Assembly (NCBI GenBank): GCA_028023455.1
Contig: JAQFVV010012574.1
Location: forward strand, 2,382,959 to 2,446,958
Origin: Epiperipatus broadwayi
Lineage: Eukaryota; Onychophora; Udeonychophora; Euonychophora; Peripatidae
Length of the DNA: 64,000 nt
Direction: 5' to 3'
Every line of letters starts with the position of its first letter. Position 1 is the first letter of the stretch. The translations under genes were made by a program, and so were the position numbers. Under the pieces are notes generated by a model. It was given only the letters and a program-made list of their open reading frames with translations, did no database searches and had not been told where the DNA came from. Positions 34,587-46,767 of the stretch are shown piece by piece.

Positions 34587-37500
34587 ATATATATATATTT
34601 GCTTAAATATAATTTTTTTATCTGTATTTTTTAAAGAATTTTTCCCTTAAAAATAGACTCTAACTTTGTAGTTGAAATGTCAAGATTTTTCCTGTATAGT
34701 ATCTATATAATACAATTACTTAACCAGATTTGGTAATTGTGTGATTTTTGATATTTTGGTTTTGACATTTTCAGAATTTTCACACAGAGAAAGAAGTTCT
34801 CCAAAAATTTTAATATTAATAAACTTGAAGATGAATTAGATCAGATAATAGTTAAGCTAATCAAATGATTTCTTCTATCTGGTTATAAAAAAATATTTCA
34901 TTTTGATTTAGATTGTGATACATCCTCAACAGAAAAGAATTTTGTATATTCAAGTAAGTCCTTAACAAGAATCATAGTATAATGTGAATTCGAAGAAAAT
35001 CTAACAACACTTCACTGGTTTGATAATGGCATTATCATATGCAGGCACTAAATTCATCAATTGATATGTAAGGAATAAGAAGAATCAGTTGGAAAAAATG
35101 TGATAAGGAGGGAACTATTGTTTAAAGAGGTGCTGATTAACACGCAAGGTATACATTGGTAGATTATAAAGCAAGACATCAAGCTTGGGCAGCTTTATTT
35201 TTTGATTCAAAATTATATTTCTTAAATATAAATAACTTTTTTTATTGTAACGGGCACACATGCCATCACATTATTATTTTTTTTTAAAAAAAAGTTAAAA
35301 TATAAATGTTCACAAATAAAAGTTATTAAATAAAAGAATTAAAAATTGAAAACTAAAAGCTTGCAAAACATATATATATATATTGAAACGGAATCTGAGA
35401 TTCAGATTACGTTTCACAGTCCTATCCGATCCCTCACCACCAAACTGGATTCAAATCCCAGTCCTACGTATATATACGCACCTATTCAGTTCAATTTTTT
35501 TTAAATTTTGTATTCAAAATAAATGTTAACAAGAGATTCAATAATCTTGAATTAAATAAATCAATAATAATATTTCATATAATTTTAATAGGTTGTATAT
35601 GTGCATAAATCACATGTATATATTAAAAGTGATAGGGGACTAGGTATTTAATTAATATTTATATTTGTATATATTATATGAAAATGTATATTTAAAATTT
35701 TATATACTAAAAATACATATGTATGTAATGGCGTGGGATGATGCAATCGGCTTGGTAGCTTGTAAAAGCATTCTAAACCAAAATCAATTAGCATGATTAA
35801 ATTATAAGAAAATTAAATAAATTTCATTAACAAAACTTATCATTTGGTAAAATCTATTTCTGAGCCAGAAATAGATTTAGAACAATTGTTTCAAAAATAC
35901 TAATCCGTTTGCATTGTTTTACACTACCAGATTAACAAAGGAGAAATTCCTTACTAAAAGCTGTTCTGCAGTATTCTTTTATAGCCGCAGGTATTACAAC
36001 TTAATAGCATTCCTTAGATAAACTGGAGTCATATAAATAGGGCTCAAATTCAGTCATCATGGAGAGTACATAGATTCATAAGGCATCCACTGAATGAATT
36101 TACGTCACTCAAATTTTTCAAGAGACACCTTCTCTCCATGACCAGGCCAGCTCGACTCCAGCCAGCCCACCACTACTGATGAACATCCGCATCCCTGCTG
36201 CTATACCGTGAAAACCAATCGGGTGATCTGCTACCTGCTTTCCAAAGGCAATGCTATAAAGTACCGCCTTTATGAACTCAGAACTTTCTTCTGATTAACT
36301 TTTAAAATGTGAAAGAATTTAATATTAATTATTTGTAACTTTTATAGTCTATTTTATTCTATAACCATTTTGATTAGCCTCGTAATTTTTTTTTATTTTT
36401 AATTTAATGCAGCAATTATTTTATTAATATTTTGTCTAATATATATGTTTTAAATGCTAAATGACATTTCAATGAACACCCACCCTTGCCAGTATAGTTA
36501 TTTTTACCTTAGCTCCTCACATTAGATAGGAGTAACACTTAATTTTAATTAGTTTGTTTTTTCTTTTAAAACTATAACGCTTGCTAGGTTGGGAGAGTTT
36601 TTTTTTAAAAAAAAGTTTTACTAATTATTATACTTTTTGCGTAAACAACAGAGAGAGAAATAAAGTTTCACCTTTGATTAGTTTACGATTTATGCAATGT
36701 TAATAGTCTCCATAAGAGCGCAATATTAATGCAAACAAATATGTTAAATGTATATATTACTTTTTTATGTTTTTATTCTCGCCCATCTAAGCATATATAT
36801 GAGTATTTTTCTTAAAGCACAACTTTAAGACTTAATTATATACTATGTTATATGTATGTGGAGTTTTATTAAATAAGGGTAATGAAAGGTGGGAGGGGAT
36901 TTAGAACTTTGGTTGGTATTAAAAATACTTTTCTAATAATGTCTTTAAACTATGTTCAATAAATATGATCATACCATTATCTTTCATGTTATCATTATAG
37001 GTTATATGCTTAATTATAGATATTTGACTAGTTATTAGTCTGCCCCAAAGCATTGTTAGCATAGGCCACTCATATTATTAAACTTGCGTCAGAACCCTTG
37101 AGTCATCTCATTTTCATTTCAGGTCGTAAACAGGGTGGTGAATGTCCCTGGACCATATATATATATTTGCGTAGCAATGCATGGGATAATTCCGGCAAAG
37201 TTCGGCCCATTGCATCTTCTTTCGAGGACCCTTTGTGAACCGATTCCACAAAATGTGGGGTGGCAAGTCGGCTAGACTGTTTTCTGTAATCTGATAAAGC
37301 ACCTCAAAATATTGGATCCGCAGATATTCAGCCATTATCCTAACACCGTGACACTTTATAATAGATCCCTCTTTTCAAAAATCTCAAGCCTATAAATATC
37401 TGTATCTAATGTTATGGTCTATCTAAATGTATCTTGTAAATTAAATAACTCTTGATGTGTCGCTTAACGACTCTATATATATAATTTAGAGAAATAACTC

Positions 37501-38248
37501 CACATACGTTCGACATGCAAATGAAGTAAATAAATCTTTATTAAAAATTATATTTTCTTATATATTAAACTTATGATAGCTTGGTTGGTTAGTTAACCGA
37601 CAATTATGTAACCCATCCTGGGACCAGTCAAGGTCGTGTTTTTGTTGATAATTCGGGTGAATCATTATAATTGTACACTTTATAAATGTGCTAGATTAAT
37701 TGAAATGTCATTATGCCACATCAAAATTCTTCATAACTTATTTGTAAATACTTATGCTCAAGTGCGAATAGGCACAATATAACTTAATTGTAATATGAGG
37801 CTAATCACCATTTAATATAATTCAAATGTATATATATTTTTATTTCTATTTGTTCGTTATTAAATATAATTTTAAAACTAAACATCTGATCATTGCTCAT
37901 TTTTTAGTTAATCAATTTAGTTAAATTTTAAATGTCATGATTTGTGGAATGATGTAATATCCCTAAAGTTAAGCATAAGCGTTTGTCTGTTTTAAAATGT
38001 ATTTACACATTTGTCATGATTTTCCCCTGAATCTCTTTGTTTCTCCGATGGCGATGTCGACCAGTGGTAAATTAAATATTCTAGTATCATTGGATTTGCT
38101 GCTCATATGTAATTGGACCTGGAATCTGGGCATACAGGACAGCATTCATGATTGTTCCTGACATGTTTCTCGCACATGATTGGACTCGAGGTACTGTTGT
38201 CTAGATGCCAGATCTTGTTATGTGGACAGACAATTTCGACTAGTACAA
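34587..38248. other. Non-coding stretch with two GC-richer islands
   Basis: A box B-like sequence in minus orientation ('ggattcaaatcccagt' near 35450) suggests a SINE tail. Island 1 (about 36110-36290) has one plus-strand frame without stops for about 46 codons, containing TTTDEHPHPCCYTVKTNRVI. I do not recognise it. Island 2 is listed separately (37114-37335). The remainder is AT-rich with TA microsatellites. Confidence 0.4.
37114..37335 (-). other. Unidentified 73-codon open frame in a GC-richer island
   Basis: The minus-strand frame starts MAEYLRIQYFEVLYQITENS and has balanced composition (several Trp, Pro and Cys), unlike the AT-biased chance frames around it. This suggests remains of a real coding sequence. 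The family is unknown to me. A stop follows immediately in frame and no splice donor is evident, so it may be a fragment of a transposon protein. Confidence 0.25.
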
Positions 38249-38464
38249 TATAAATTGCACAGGTGGAAAATTATTAAAAGAAAACTTTATTAAAAAAAAG
38301 AGTATTTTAAAACTCAATTTTAAGCAAAAACTTAAAGATTTAAAGATAAAGAATGTACAATAATTAAATTACTGTCTATTTTGTTAAAACTCAAAATGGA
38401 AATGATTGTTGGTTTTAATTAATCCGGGGCAAATTTATAATTAAAGGTCAGATAAGAGATATAA
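38249..38464 (+). repeat. Interspersed repeat, copy 1 (paired with 61719-61945)
   Basis: Shared blocks in the same order: 'attgcacag.tggaaaa', 'aaaatggaaatgattgtt' and 'aaaggtcagataagaga'. Downstream both have a 'gtataaaaag' TATA-like string (about 38571 and 62070), but similarity there is poor. Class unknown. An LTR-type origin is possible but unsupported. Confidence 0.5.
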
Positions 38465-41359
38465 AAAATTTAAAAAAGATTGCGTTACCGCATGTGGAAG
38501 GTCAACTAACACTCAGACCATAATGAAAACCACTGGAACTGGAAATCATAGTCAGTGAATCCAAAGGATTAGTATAAAAAGAAAAATATTTAAATTAAGA
38601 ACAGTTCCAGCTTGATTTTTGAGGAATAGGGGGGAAAAGATGCACTTTTCACCCTCTTGCTGTTTTCAAATGAAGAGACTGTTGAAATATGAATGGCCTG
38701 AAAAACTATTGTTTGACATGAATTTGAACCCTGAAATATAGAGATATGCCTGCTCATCATTGGTTACTAATTATTTTTTCTCTTTGTCTGTGTCACATAT
38801 ATGTATTTAAGCCCATATATATATATATGGACATAACATAGATAATGTCCACACTTAATAAATAATTGTATTATGTATATATGTATTTAATATATAAATG
38901 TGTAAGGATTCTAAATATACCCATGAGTCTTAATTATTAAGTGCAATTATTAGAATTAGGAACTTCCACACTTTTTTATTTCTTTAATGAATATTATGTT
39001 ATTTAGTATTTTATCCTTTATCTTAACAGTATTACAATTTGTCCTTGAGGTTGATAGTGTAAATATTAAAATTTTATTTGTATGACAAATCGATAACTAT
39101 TCTAATATGGAAATAGTTATGTATAAATATCTGTCCCTGAGGCTATAAGTTACCTATACCCTGTAGATAACAAAGTTTAATAAACCTTGCCTTGGAAAAA
39201 GAAGTTGATTTAGTTTTTTACTTTTTTCCCTCAGTTTAAAAAAATACAAGAACAGTTAGTTGAATAACAGGAAGAATTTAAGAAAAGGGCAGATAAAATA
39301 GCTTAAAACAGGAAATAACTTTGACACTATGAACTGGCAGAGATCTTAATTATTCTGTGTAAAGTTATTCTATACTACCATTTTCCTACCTTTATGTCAT
39401 CATAGCTCACTTAAAAGCAAGGCTGAATTTTTAAGATTGGTAAGACTCTAACTTAAAAAAAATTTGAGATCTTTACCAGAACCACTTCTACATATAAGTA
39501 GTGCAAATAAAATTCTTTTGATTTGTGTAAAGTGAATTTCCGGAAGTAGAACAGATAATTAATGTTCAATACAGTAACTTTGTTAATCTAACAAAACTTT
39601 ATATATGTTTAAAAGAAATAAAATACATGCATTGATAAATTTTTGTGATAAAAATATTTTATACTTTCACTAATTTCTTAAAAGTATTGAGCCACTAAGA
39701 CTCTAAAATGAGCTATAGTTTTGGGCTTATTTGTAATTGGGTTTTTTTTTTTGTCAAATAGTGGAGATTATTTTAATATTATAAAAAAAATTATAACTTT
39801 CATCACTGATTTTTAAAAAAAAGTATTTGTTTTCTACAACATCTAATATATTTGAGTTTAAAAATGAATGAAGTTTTAATGAGATCTGTAAAAGGTTTTT
39901 TTGATACTTAAATAATGCTTGAAAGCATCCACTTGCAAATTACTGATCTTAAGTGTTTAAAGATGACTATATTGATAGATAATAACAAATTGCATAAAAA
40001 TATTCTCTGCACATAAAATCTTTTTATTAATTTATTACAATTTTTTTCTCTGGCATACTCATATTTCTATTTCAGAACTGCATTGGGAAGCATTATTCAT
40101 ATAATTTTTTTTTTTAGTTTCAAAATTGTTGACTATTTCTAATTATTTATTTAGCATCTTTTTATTATTAATTTAATTTAATTAAATACATGATTAATTA
40201 ATATATATATTTGAATTAAATATTTCCATGGATTTGTTATTATAATAAAGAATAGAAATGAGTTTTATATCCATGCAAACAGAGATAACTTTCAGCTTTT
40301 GGTGTTGCTCAGAAATTATTAATTATTACTAATTGACAACCCCTGAGACTAAACAAGTTTTTTCATTAACCTATAATAGCTCTTTTGTTGAAGTAAAAGG
40401 CCCTCTTTTACTTCAAACCCAAGTTCTTGTATGGATACACACATACTTTTCTCAGTAGTTAATATTATATAATAACTAGATTAACACTTCAACACTGATT
40501 TGTTGAACATATCAATTTAAGATCTTCATGCTGTCTTTCCAAAGTGCTTCAGATTTACCTATATAAATGAATTTAGGTAAAAAGTTTAACTTAAATATCA
40601 AAATCTTCCATACTTGAAATTTCTCATAATACAATTTACTAAACTTCCTAGTTTTTCTGATGAAGTTATGTACTGAATTCTTAATGAAAAAAAATTCACA
40701 TTTTTTTTTATGAAGCATTTTTTTTTTTTTACAAGTAATACATCTGTCACATTAATTTCTTTACAATTTTATCCCATCATATCAATGGAAAAATTTTTGT
40801 GTTAAAGTTATCATGGATTAATTTTTGATCCTAATATAATCAACAAAATATTCACATTTATCATTTTGAGGCCGTCTATTTTGAAATATGGACTCTAATA
40901 TATTTATGTATTTATTTCATAGAGGACAATGCTTAATTACTTAACCACATGGGATGTTTTAATATTTGGATATTTATTTCAGTTTAGCATTATACACTGG
41001 GATTATTTTTATATATACATATATTGGTCATCAATGCTATTATAGCTTATTGTAATGAAAGTCATTGTTGACTTGGACAATCAGAGAACTTTTAAACATA
41101 TCTCATTTTCAGATATCAAGAATCTTACAAAAGAGATATCCACAAAGCAAACACTACATCTTTCCAACCTGCAAATTAACCTTTGATAATTCTTAAATAA
41201 TACTTTTGAAATGTTTTAAGATGACATCCAGCTGTATAAATACAATCTATTTTTTCAATCAATAACTTTGCTAAACTTTCATCCACTACATATCATTTGA
41301 AATTCAGTGTTAATAATGTCCTTTGTTAGTGCCCTCTTCTAGTCATCACTTTTAATCAT
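38465..41359. other. AT-rich non-coding stretch
   Basis: A purine tract 'aggggggaaaaga' near 38628 is followed by TGCAC and recalls a retroelement polypurine tract, but no partner repeat was found. TA microsatellites occur near 38815-38830. Nothing else is supported. Confidence 0.45.
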
Positions 41360-42770
41360 TATTGATATATTGCAAGATGAAGATTTCTCCAAATTTAATC
41401 CAATTTTTCCAATCCATAGCCTTTTTTCTCCACATCATATTAGTAAACTTCTTTATTTTATTTATCTACTTCACATTTTCTCTCTCTCTCTCTTTTTTTT
41501 ATAATCTCTTGGGATTCATATTAAGACTTCAATTAATCATTGGATATCATATCTTCTAGCAATATATCCAGTTCAACTCTATGTCAGTGTCTTATTTTTT
41601 AATGATGTAATTGATATCTGTTTCCTTGCCCATATATTTTAATTTTGATCTTTTTTTTTTTGTGATCTGAAATCTTTATATTGCTTTTCTCTTAAGAGTT
41701 CAAATCTCTGATCCATATATAAGAACTGATGGAATACACTTATTAAAAGTCTTTTGCATTCATGAAGGCATATTTTCTTTAATATTAAATGATTCCTGCC
41801 AAAATCTATGGTTAGTTTTATCCATCTGTATTAATAATCGGTTTCTTATTAGTTGTTTATTTCTTCTAATTAATGATTATCAATCTTTATTTCCTTCTTC
41901 TAAAATGCATTGAACATTACTTTAGTTTTTTTTGGTTTGTTTTTATCTTTAGTTCTACTTTCTTATTATTATTATTATTATGTGTTAATTCTTGCATCAT
42001 TTCTGAGAGCTAATAGAGAAAACTGTATCAAAATATAACACTTTAGACATAAATTTACAAATTAGTAATGCCCAAATCTGATATAAAATCTTATCTTTTT
42101 AATGTATATTTAAACTAATCAACTTATAAAAACACTGAAACTTTCCCCATCAATATCAATACCAATCAGTTTGAAAGTCCTTTCTATATTCTTGCCCCTT
42201 ACTTTATAATAATTATAATTCTCTTCCATAAGTATACTGTATCATCTTTTAAAAAGTAAATAATTTTCCATCTCTGTTGAGGATACTTATGCCAAAATAT
42301 TAGGATTTTTCTTCAAAATTTTTTTTTTTGCTATTAAATCCAAACTTCATTTAGCTTACTTGGCACCTCCAAGTTATCTCCTTCATCATGCAATGCTTGC
42401 ACTTTAAGACTTAAACCATTAAATATATTCAATGAATTATATCTAACCAATTGTAATACAAACTGTACTAAATTAACCTGTCATCAATGTGATCCCTAAT
42501 CTGTCTCTAAACTATTAATTTAGTAATTATACAAGAAAATTAATTTCTGACATATAATTTTTTAGTATTTCTCTGCGGTTCAAATCTATAAAAGGCATTG
42601 CTCAAAGTTTTTATTCTCACCTTTGATCTTTGTTACTAATTTATTGTCAGGAGGATTTATTTCTTCTCTGGCAATAGAACTCTCTTAATACTTGCCTATA
42701 TTAATAATGTACTATTAGAGATAAATCTAATTTATGAGCAAATATCAATTATTTGTTGAAAGTATTTGTT
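41360..42770 (-). pseudogene. Decayed RTE LINE copy, antisense
   Basis: On the minus strand the segment follows the 3' half of the intact LINE. The coding end lies near 41380-41450 ('tttctccaaatttaatccaatttt' against the reverse complement of LINE 4745-4785). The 'taaagtaatgtt' region is near 41910-41930 and the 'aaaggcatt' region near 42590. A CT microsatellite (about 41469-41490) interrupts it. Stops and indels throughout. Confidence 0.65.
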
Positions 42771-45700
42771 TCATATTTTTTTTATAATAAATTGTCAGAA
42801 TGTGAAATTTTATGGGTAAAATATCTCCTCTCACCATCATTGACTTTTCATCTATGTTCCTGATTATTCCAATATGTTTATTTGAATTCAAAAGTTTATC
42901 ACTTCTAAAAGTACTCAACCTTATCAGGCTAAATTATATAAAAAAATGATAAATGGTTTTATTATTTGAGAGTCCATAAGAAGTTTGAGCACCAGCAGCA
43001 ACAAATTAATTCACAATCCATGAACCTTGAGCTACTAAAATCTGATACTGTACTACTGCAATAAACTACATAAGATCATGAAATCAGACAATTCATTGCA
43101 GTAATCACAGATATCCTAGCCTATTTTCTTATTCTGGTGTTATTTATCTAATCATATAACAAACAAAATTTTTATGTTAGTATTAATGGTGCAAGGCCTA
43201 ACTTTTTTGTATTTATCTTTTTTGCTTTAAAGCTGAACTAAATGAACTTGGTTTCATTCTGGTGACAACATTGATATAGAATTGCCAAAGTTTCATAAAA
43301 GATTTGCAAAGATCTCAAGCAAATATCCATATTCTTTGATGCTGGCATTGTCCAAGAAGTAAAAGTAATCCTGAAATAGGATATACCATTTGCAGGCATA
43401 ACAAATCTGATACTTATCAATACTTCAGTGGAGCACATACAAAACTTTTGTGTTATTATCTGACCCAAATGTCAATAACATCTCTTGATATTCATTAATT
43501 AGTTTTATGGAGAGAATGATATTTTGGACACCTTGTGAGTACAGCAATGATATTTATTCATGGATGCTTTCTTTTTGTAATGTATTAAAATGATGAGATA
43601 TGATTTTTCGGCAACTATTGCAAATTTTGTTGATCAGTTAATGAAACAATGACCTACTAAGAGAAAAGTAACTCTTCTTTTAAAATTTGCTTATGGAAAA
43701 GTATATTAATAAATGTAAAGTGTTGTTTTTTTCTTTACTAAGTAGTTTACTAATTTATGAAGAATGGATATTTAGGAGATGTTCCTTATTGATTAAGAGC
43801 CCAAATCAGTTTGTTCTTATCAGCAACACAATGATTATATTTCAGTTAGTATCAATGCGAAAATTGAGCATAATACTGAAAACCATATATACATAAACAA
43901 AAGCATGCCAAATGGTGTAAAAATGCATAATAAATGGATGTTGAATATTTAAGGGCATTAGCACTAAAGAACTTTAACTTATATTATTCTTATGTTACAT
44001 GTTGCAACAAAAAATCTGTAAAAGATTTATTTTTTAATAAATTCATTGTATTACTCAAATAATAAATGTAATACTGTTCATGGCTAAATGTATTTATAAG
44101 TAATCATTAAAATCATTCAACACTTATACATTTTTATTGTTAAAAGCAGGTTGCCATGACAACAGATTAAGATTGTTATTGATATTGGAATTGTTTAAAT
44201 GTTGACTGATTTAAATGAGTTGTTTATTATGATTGTATTATGTGGCAATTATTCAAATTGATATTCAAATTAAAATAAATTATAAAAATATAGTTTCCAT
44301 CAAGTATAGAGAAGAATATCCTATATGAAAAACAGAAATACTTGAAAATAAATTGGATATAAAATTTTTTGGAACATTTCATATTTAGTATTCCAGATGA
44401 CCATATTGGACTTTATTTAGATTAAATGCAAAAAATACTCTTTCCATTTGAGTTATTTTTTTCACAAATGATATGTTTGCTACTCAAATTGAAATTAAAT
44501 CTTAAGTTTTGCTGCATCACTATCTAAAAAATAATAGTACAATTCATACAAAGATGAAATATAAATCACACATAATGAGACTAATTTATTTTTTATACTT
44601 TACAATTTGACCATCATTCTATATTAATTAAGTATCCTACATTGAATAACCGACTTTTCAGTTTAGTTAAAAATAATTGATAATTAATATTTGAAGTAAA
44701 TGAATGGAAGTTGAAAGTTTTTCTTACTTTTTGGTCTTATATTTCTGGTAAGTTGGAAAGATGCAATTTTTTCCTGTTTCTGTGATTTTTATTGTTTGTA
44801 TTTTATAAAATATATTTATGAAATAAAGAGTGACTTTATTATTTTGAATATTTCCTTTATGTCTATTGGAACCAAGTTTTTTATAGTCTAATTTTAAAAA
44901 TTGTAAATAACATCTACTAGTTGTGTTTTTATTTCTCCATAATTTTTTTTAAACCTATCAATTCTACATCATTAAATTTCAGTCTAATAGATTGAAATAG
45001 CATCAGACATTTTTTTTTGCTGATCGTCATGTAATGATTAAAATGATCAGATGATGTGCTAATACCGGATCTTTGCTGATTAATGTAAAGACATATATTT
45101 ATAAGACATGTTCATATGAGTATTTTCATTAACAAAGTTTGTGACTGTTGAAGAAACAGTTGATATAAAAGGTCAATGGTGGGGGCAGTTTATATTTTAC
45201 AAACAGGCAGTAAATATTCTTGGCATATTTTCATATGTGTGTGCGTGTGTGCATGCGTGTGCAAATACAGAATTAAATGTGTATATGTGCATTTTAAAAT
45301 GTTTTTTTTTTTTTTGCTTAATAGTTAATAGATCTACCTGATATATTCAAGGTGTTTGAATCTAGGTGAAACATTAATTTTATTTGGGTAGATAAGGATT
45401 TTGAAAGCAGGTTTGGATTTTTTTTTCAGGTCACTAATCCATAATAAATCTAGCAGCCATTTATTTCCTGATTGGTAAAATCTTTATCTAGATATTATTA
45501 ACTGGAGAATAAACAAAGAAGAATAGCCTTATGTTGGGCTATTACAATTGGGTAGGGTTTTTTTTTGTTGTTGTTTGTTTTACTATTTGGCCCTGCTTTT
45601 GTGATTCAGATATGAACTTCTATTATCTTACTGTTTGAATTAAGATTTTATCTTATCTGTTGTTATCCTTACTTAATGACTTTCAAAATTATATATATAT

Positions 45701-46272
45701 TGTTTGCGTTAAATATTCGAAAATTTTAATTAGAATCGAATACCTGCTTAAATAAATGTTGTGAACATTTAAAAAAAATCTATTTCTACTTCTGTAATTT
45801 TCTGCATATTCTAATATTGCTTTTAAATCCCAGACACCTTATCTTAAAGTTTAAAGTTCGTTTGAACGTGGTCTAATAATAAGCTAAATGCCTAAGCATT
45901 GCTTGCTATAGTATTTGTGCATTTCTATTAGAAAAGCATACGAAAAGTTCGAAGGTAAGATTGGCAAACTATTTTTTTTTTAAAAAAAAAAAAAATACCT
46001 ATTATAAATTCTAATTGAAAAATATTACAGTTTTATTAAATCAGTGATTTATGATTAAGTAATTCAGATAAGCAGGTGTAAAGCTTGGCACCGTTTCTTC
46101 AGTTTATAATTGTTATTTTGGTTTAATTTTTTCTTTTCTTTTGTCTTATTATAATTTTATTTAAGAAAGTTATTTGTTTATAATTTTTATATAAAATTTG
46201 CTATTAAAATTTAAAGCTTTCGTTCTCTGAAGAAAAATAGCAGGAAACATCTATTTTTTAAATTTTACTTAC
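42771..46272. other. AT-rich non-coding stretch
   Basis: No gene is supported. Several short open frames (43238-43468 minus, 43687-43896 plus, 45141-45341 plus) lack recognisable domains. A TG-rich patch lies near 45235-45265. Confidence 0.5.
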
Positions 46273-46767
46273 TGGACTCTTATTTAAACCACTAAACAAT
46301 TATTGTGCTAGTATGAGAATATGTGATGTTTAGTGGTTTAACACCAATCCTGCCTAATAGGATAATGGTGGCTATGGTTGTTAAAGAGCCAAAGACACCA
46401 AAATGTATGGGTGCTGAATTGAGTTCAGACCCATATGACTATATAAGCTATTGAGCTTGGATTGAAAATATTAATAGTGTTTTCAATTTCATTCTCATAG
46501 TTTTGTAGTTAAATAGAGTTAAAAGGTGGGTGCTGGAGGGTTGCATTAGATCCTAAGATCTAGGTGCAGTGCTCTCAGATCCAAGGCTCCTCACTGATGA
46601 AGGCCACAAGCCAGAAACTAGTCTGGGGATATTGGATGAGTAGGCATTAGATAGGGATTTTATGCACAAGCCTTCTGGCATCCATTGATTGCTCTTGTTA
46701 GCACAAGATGGCACTACTATATGGAGAGTGTTGTTTTGTTTTGAATTGTATAATGGACTCTTATTTA
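46273..46767 (+). mobile_element. Family A element, TSD-flanked, with a well-formed hammerhead
   Basis: A perfect 14-bp duplication, TGGACTCTTATTTA, brackets the insertion (46273-46286 and 46754-46767). The 467-bp body begins with a copy of the family 3' end in the same orientation ('aattattgtgctagtatgagaatatgtgatgttt', compare the reverse complement of 57725-57770). It then has about 200 bp of unique DNA containing box A-like GTTTAGTGGTTTAACACC (46328) and box B-like GAGTTCAGACCC (46421) strings, then the ribozyme (46579-46637), then the 3' segment to 'ggcactactatatggag...'. So here the terminal segments are in tandem, not inverted. This is the layout expected if a multimeric ribozyme-bearing RNA were copied. 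Confidence 0.75.
46579..46637 (+). ncRNA. Type I-like hammerhead ribozyme (family A)
   Basis: The parts in order are: distal stem I ATCCAA (46579-46584), internal loop GGC, proximal stem I TCCTCA (46588-46593), CUGAUGA (46594-46600), stem II AGGC/GCCA (46601-46604 with 46610-46613, outermost A.A mismatch, loop CACAA), GAA (46614-46616), the self-complementary stem III ACTAGT (46617-46622) and C17 (46623). Then TGGGGA (46624-46629) pairs with TCCTCA, and TTGGAT (46632-46637) pairs with ATCCAA. All core bases are canonical and the site is GUC. Cleavage is predicted after 46623. Stem III has no loop, so activity would probably need two ribozymes to pair through ACUAGU, as described for minimal hammerheads of Penelope-like elements. 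The A.A mismatch at the base of stem II could weaken it. Confidence 0.8.

Noticed and set aside
36173-36220. CTGATGA followed by GTGAAAA, a possible hammerhead
   Set aside because: The sequence between them cannot form a stem II next to the core, and no palindromic stem III or stem I partner follows.
38628-38650. Polypurine tract and start of another LTR
   Set aside because: The tract looks right, but no matching second repeat was found in the window.
40657-40690. CTGATGA in plus orientation
   Set aside because: No GAAA at stem II distance and no flanking complementarity.
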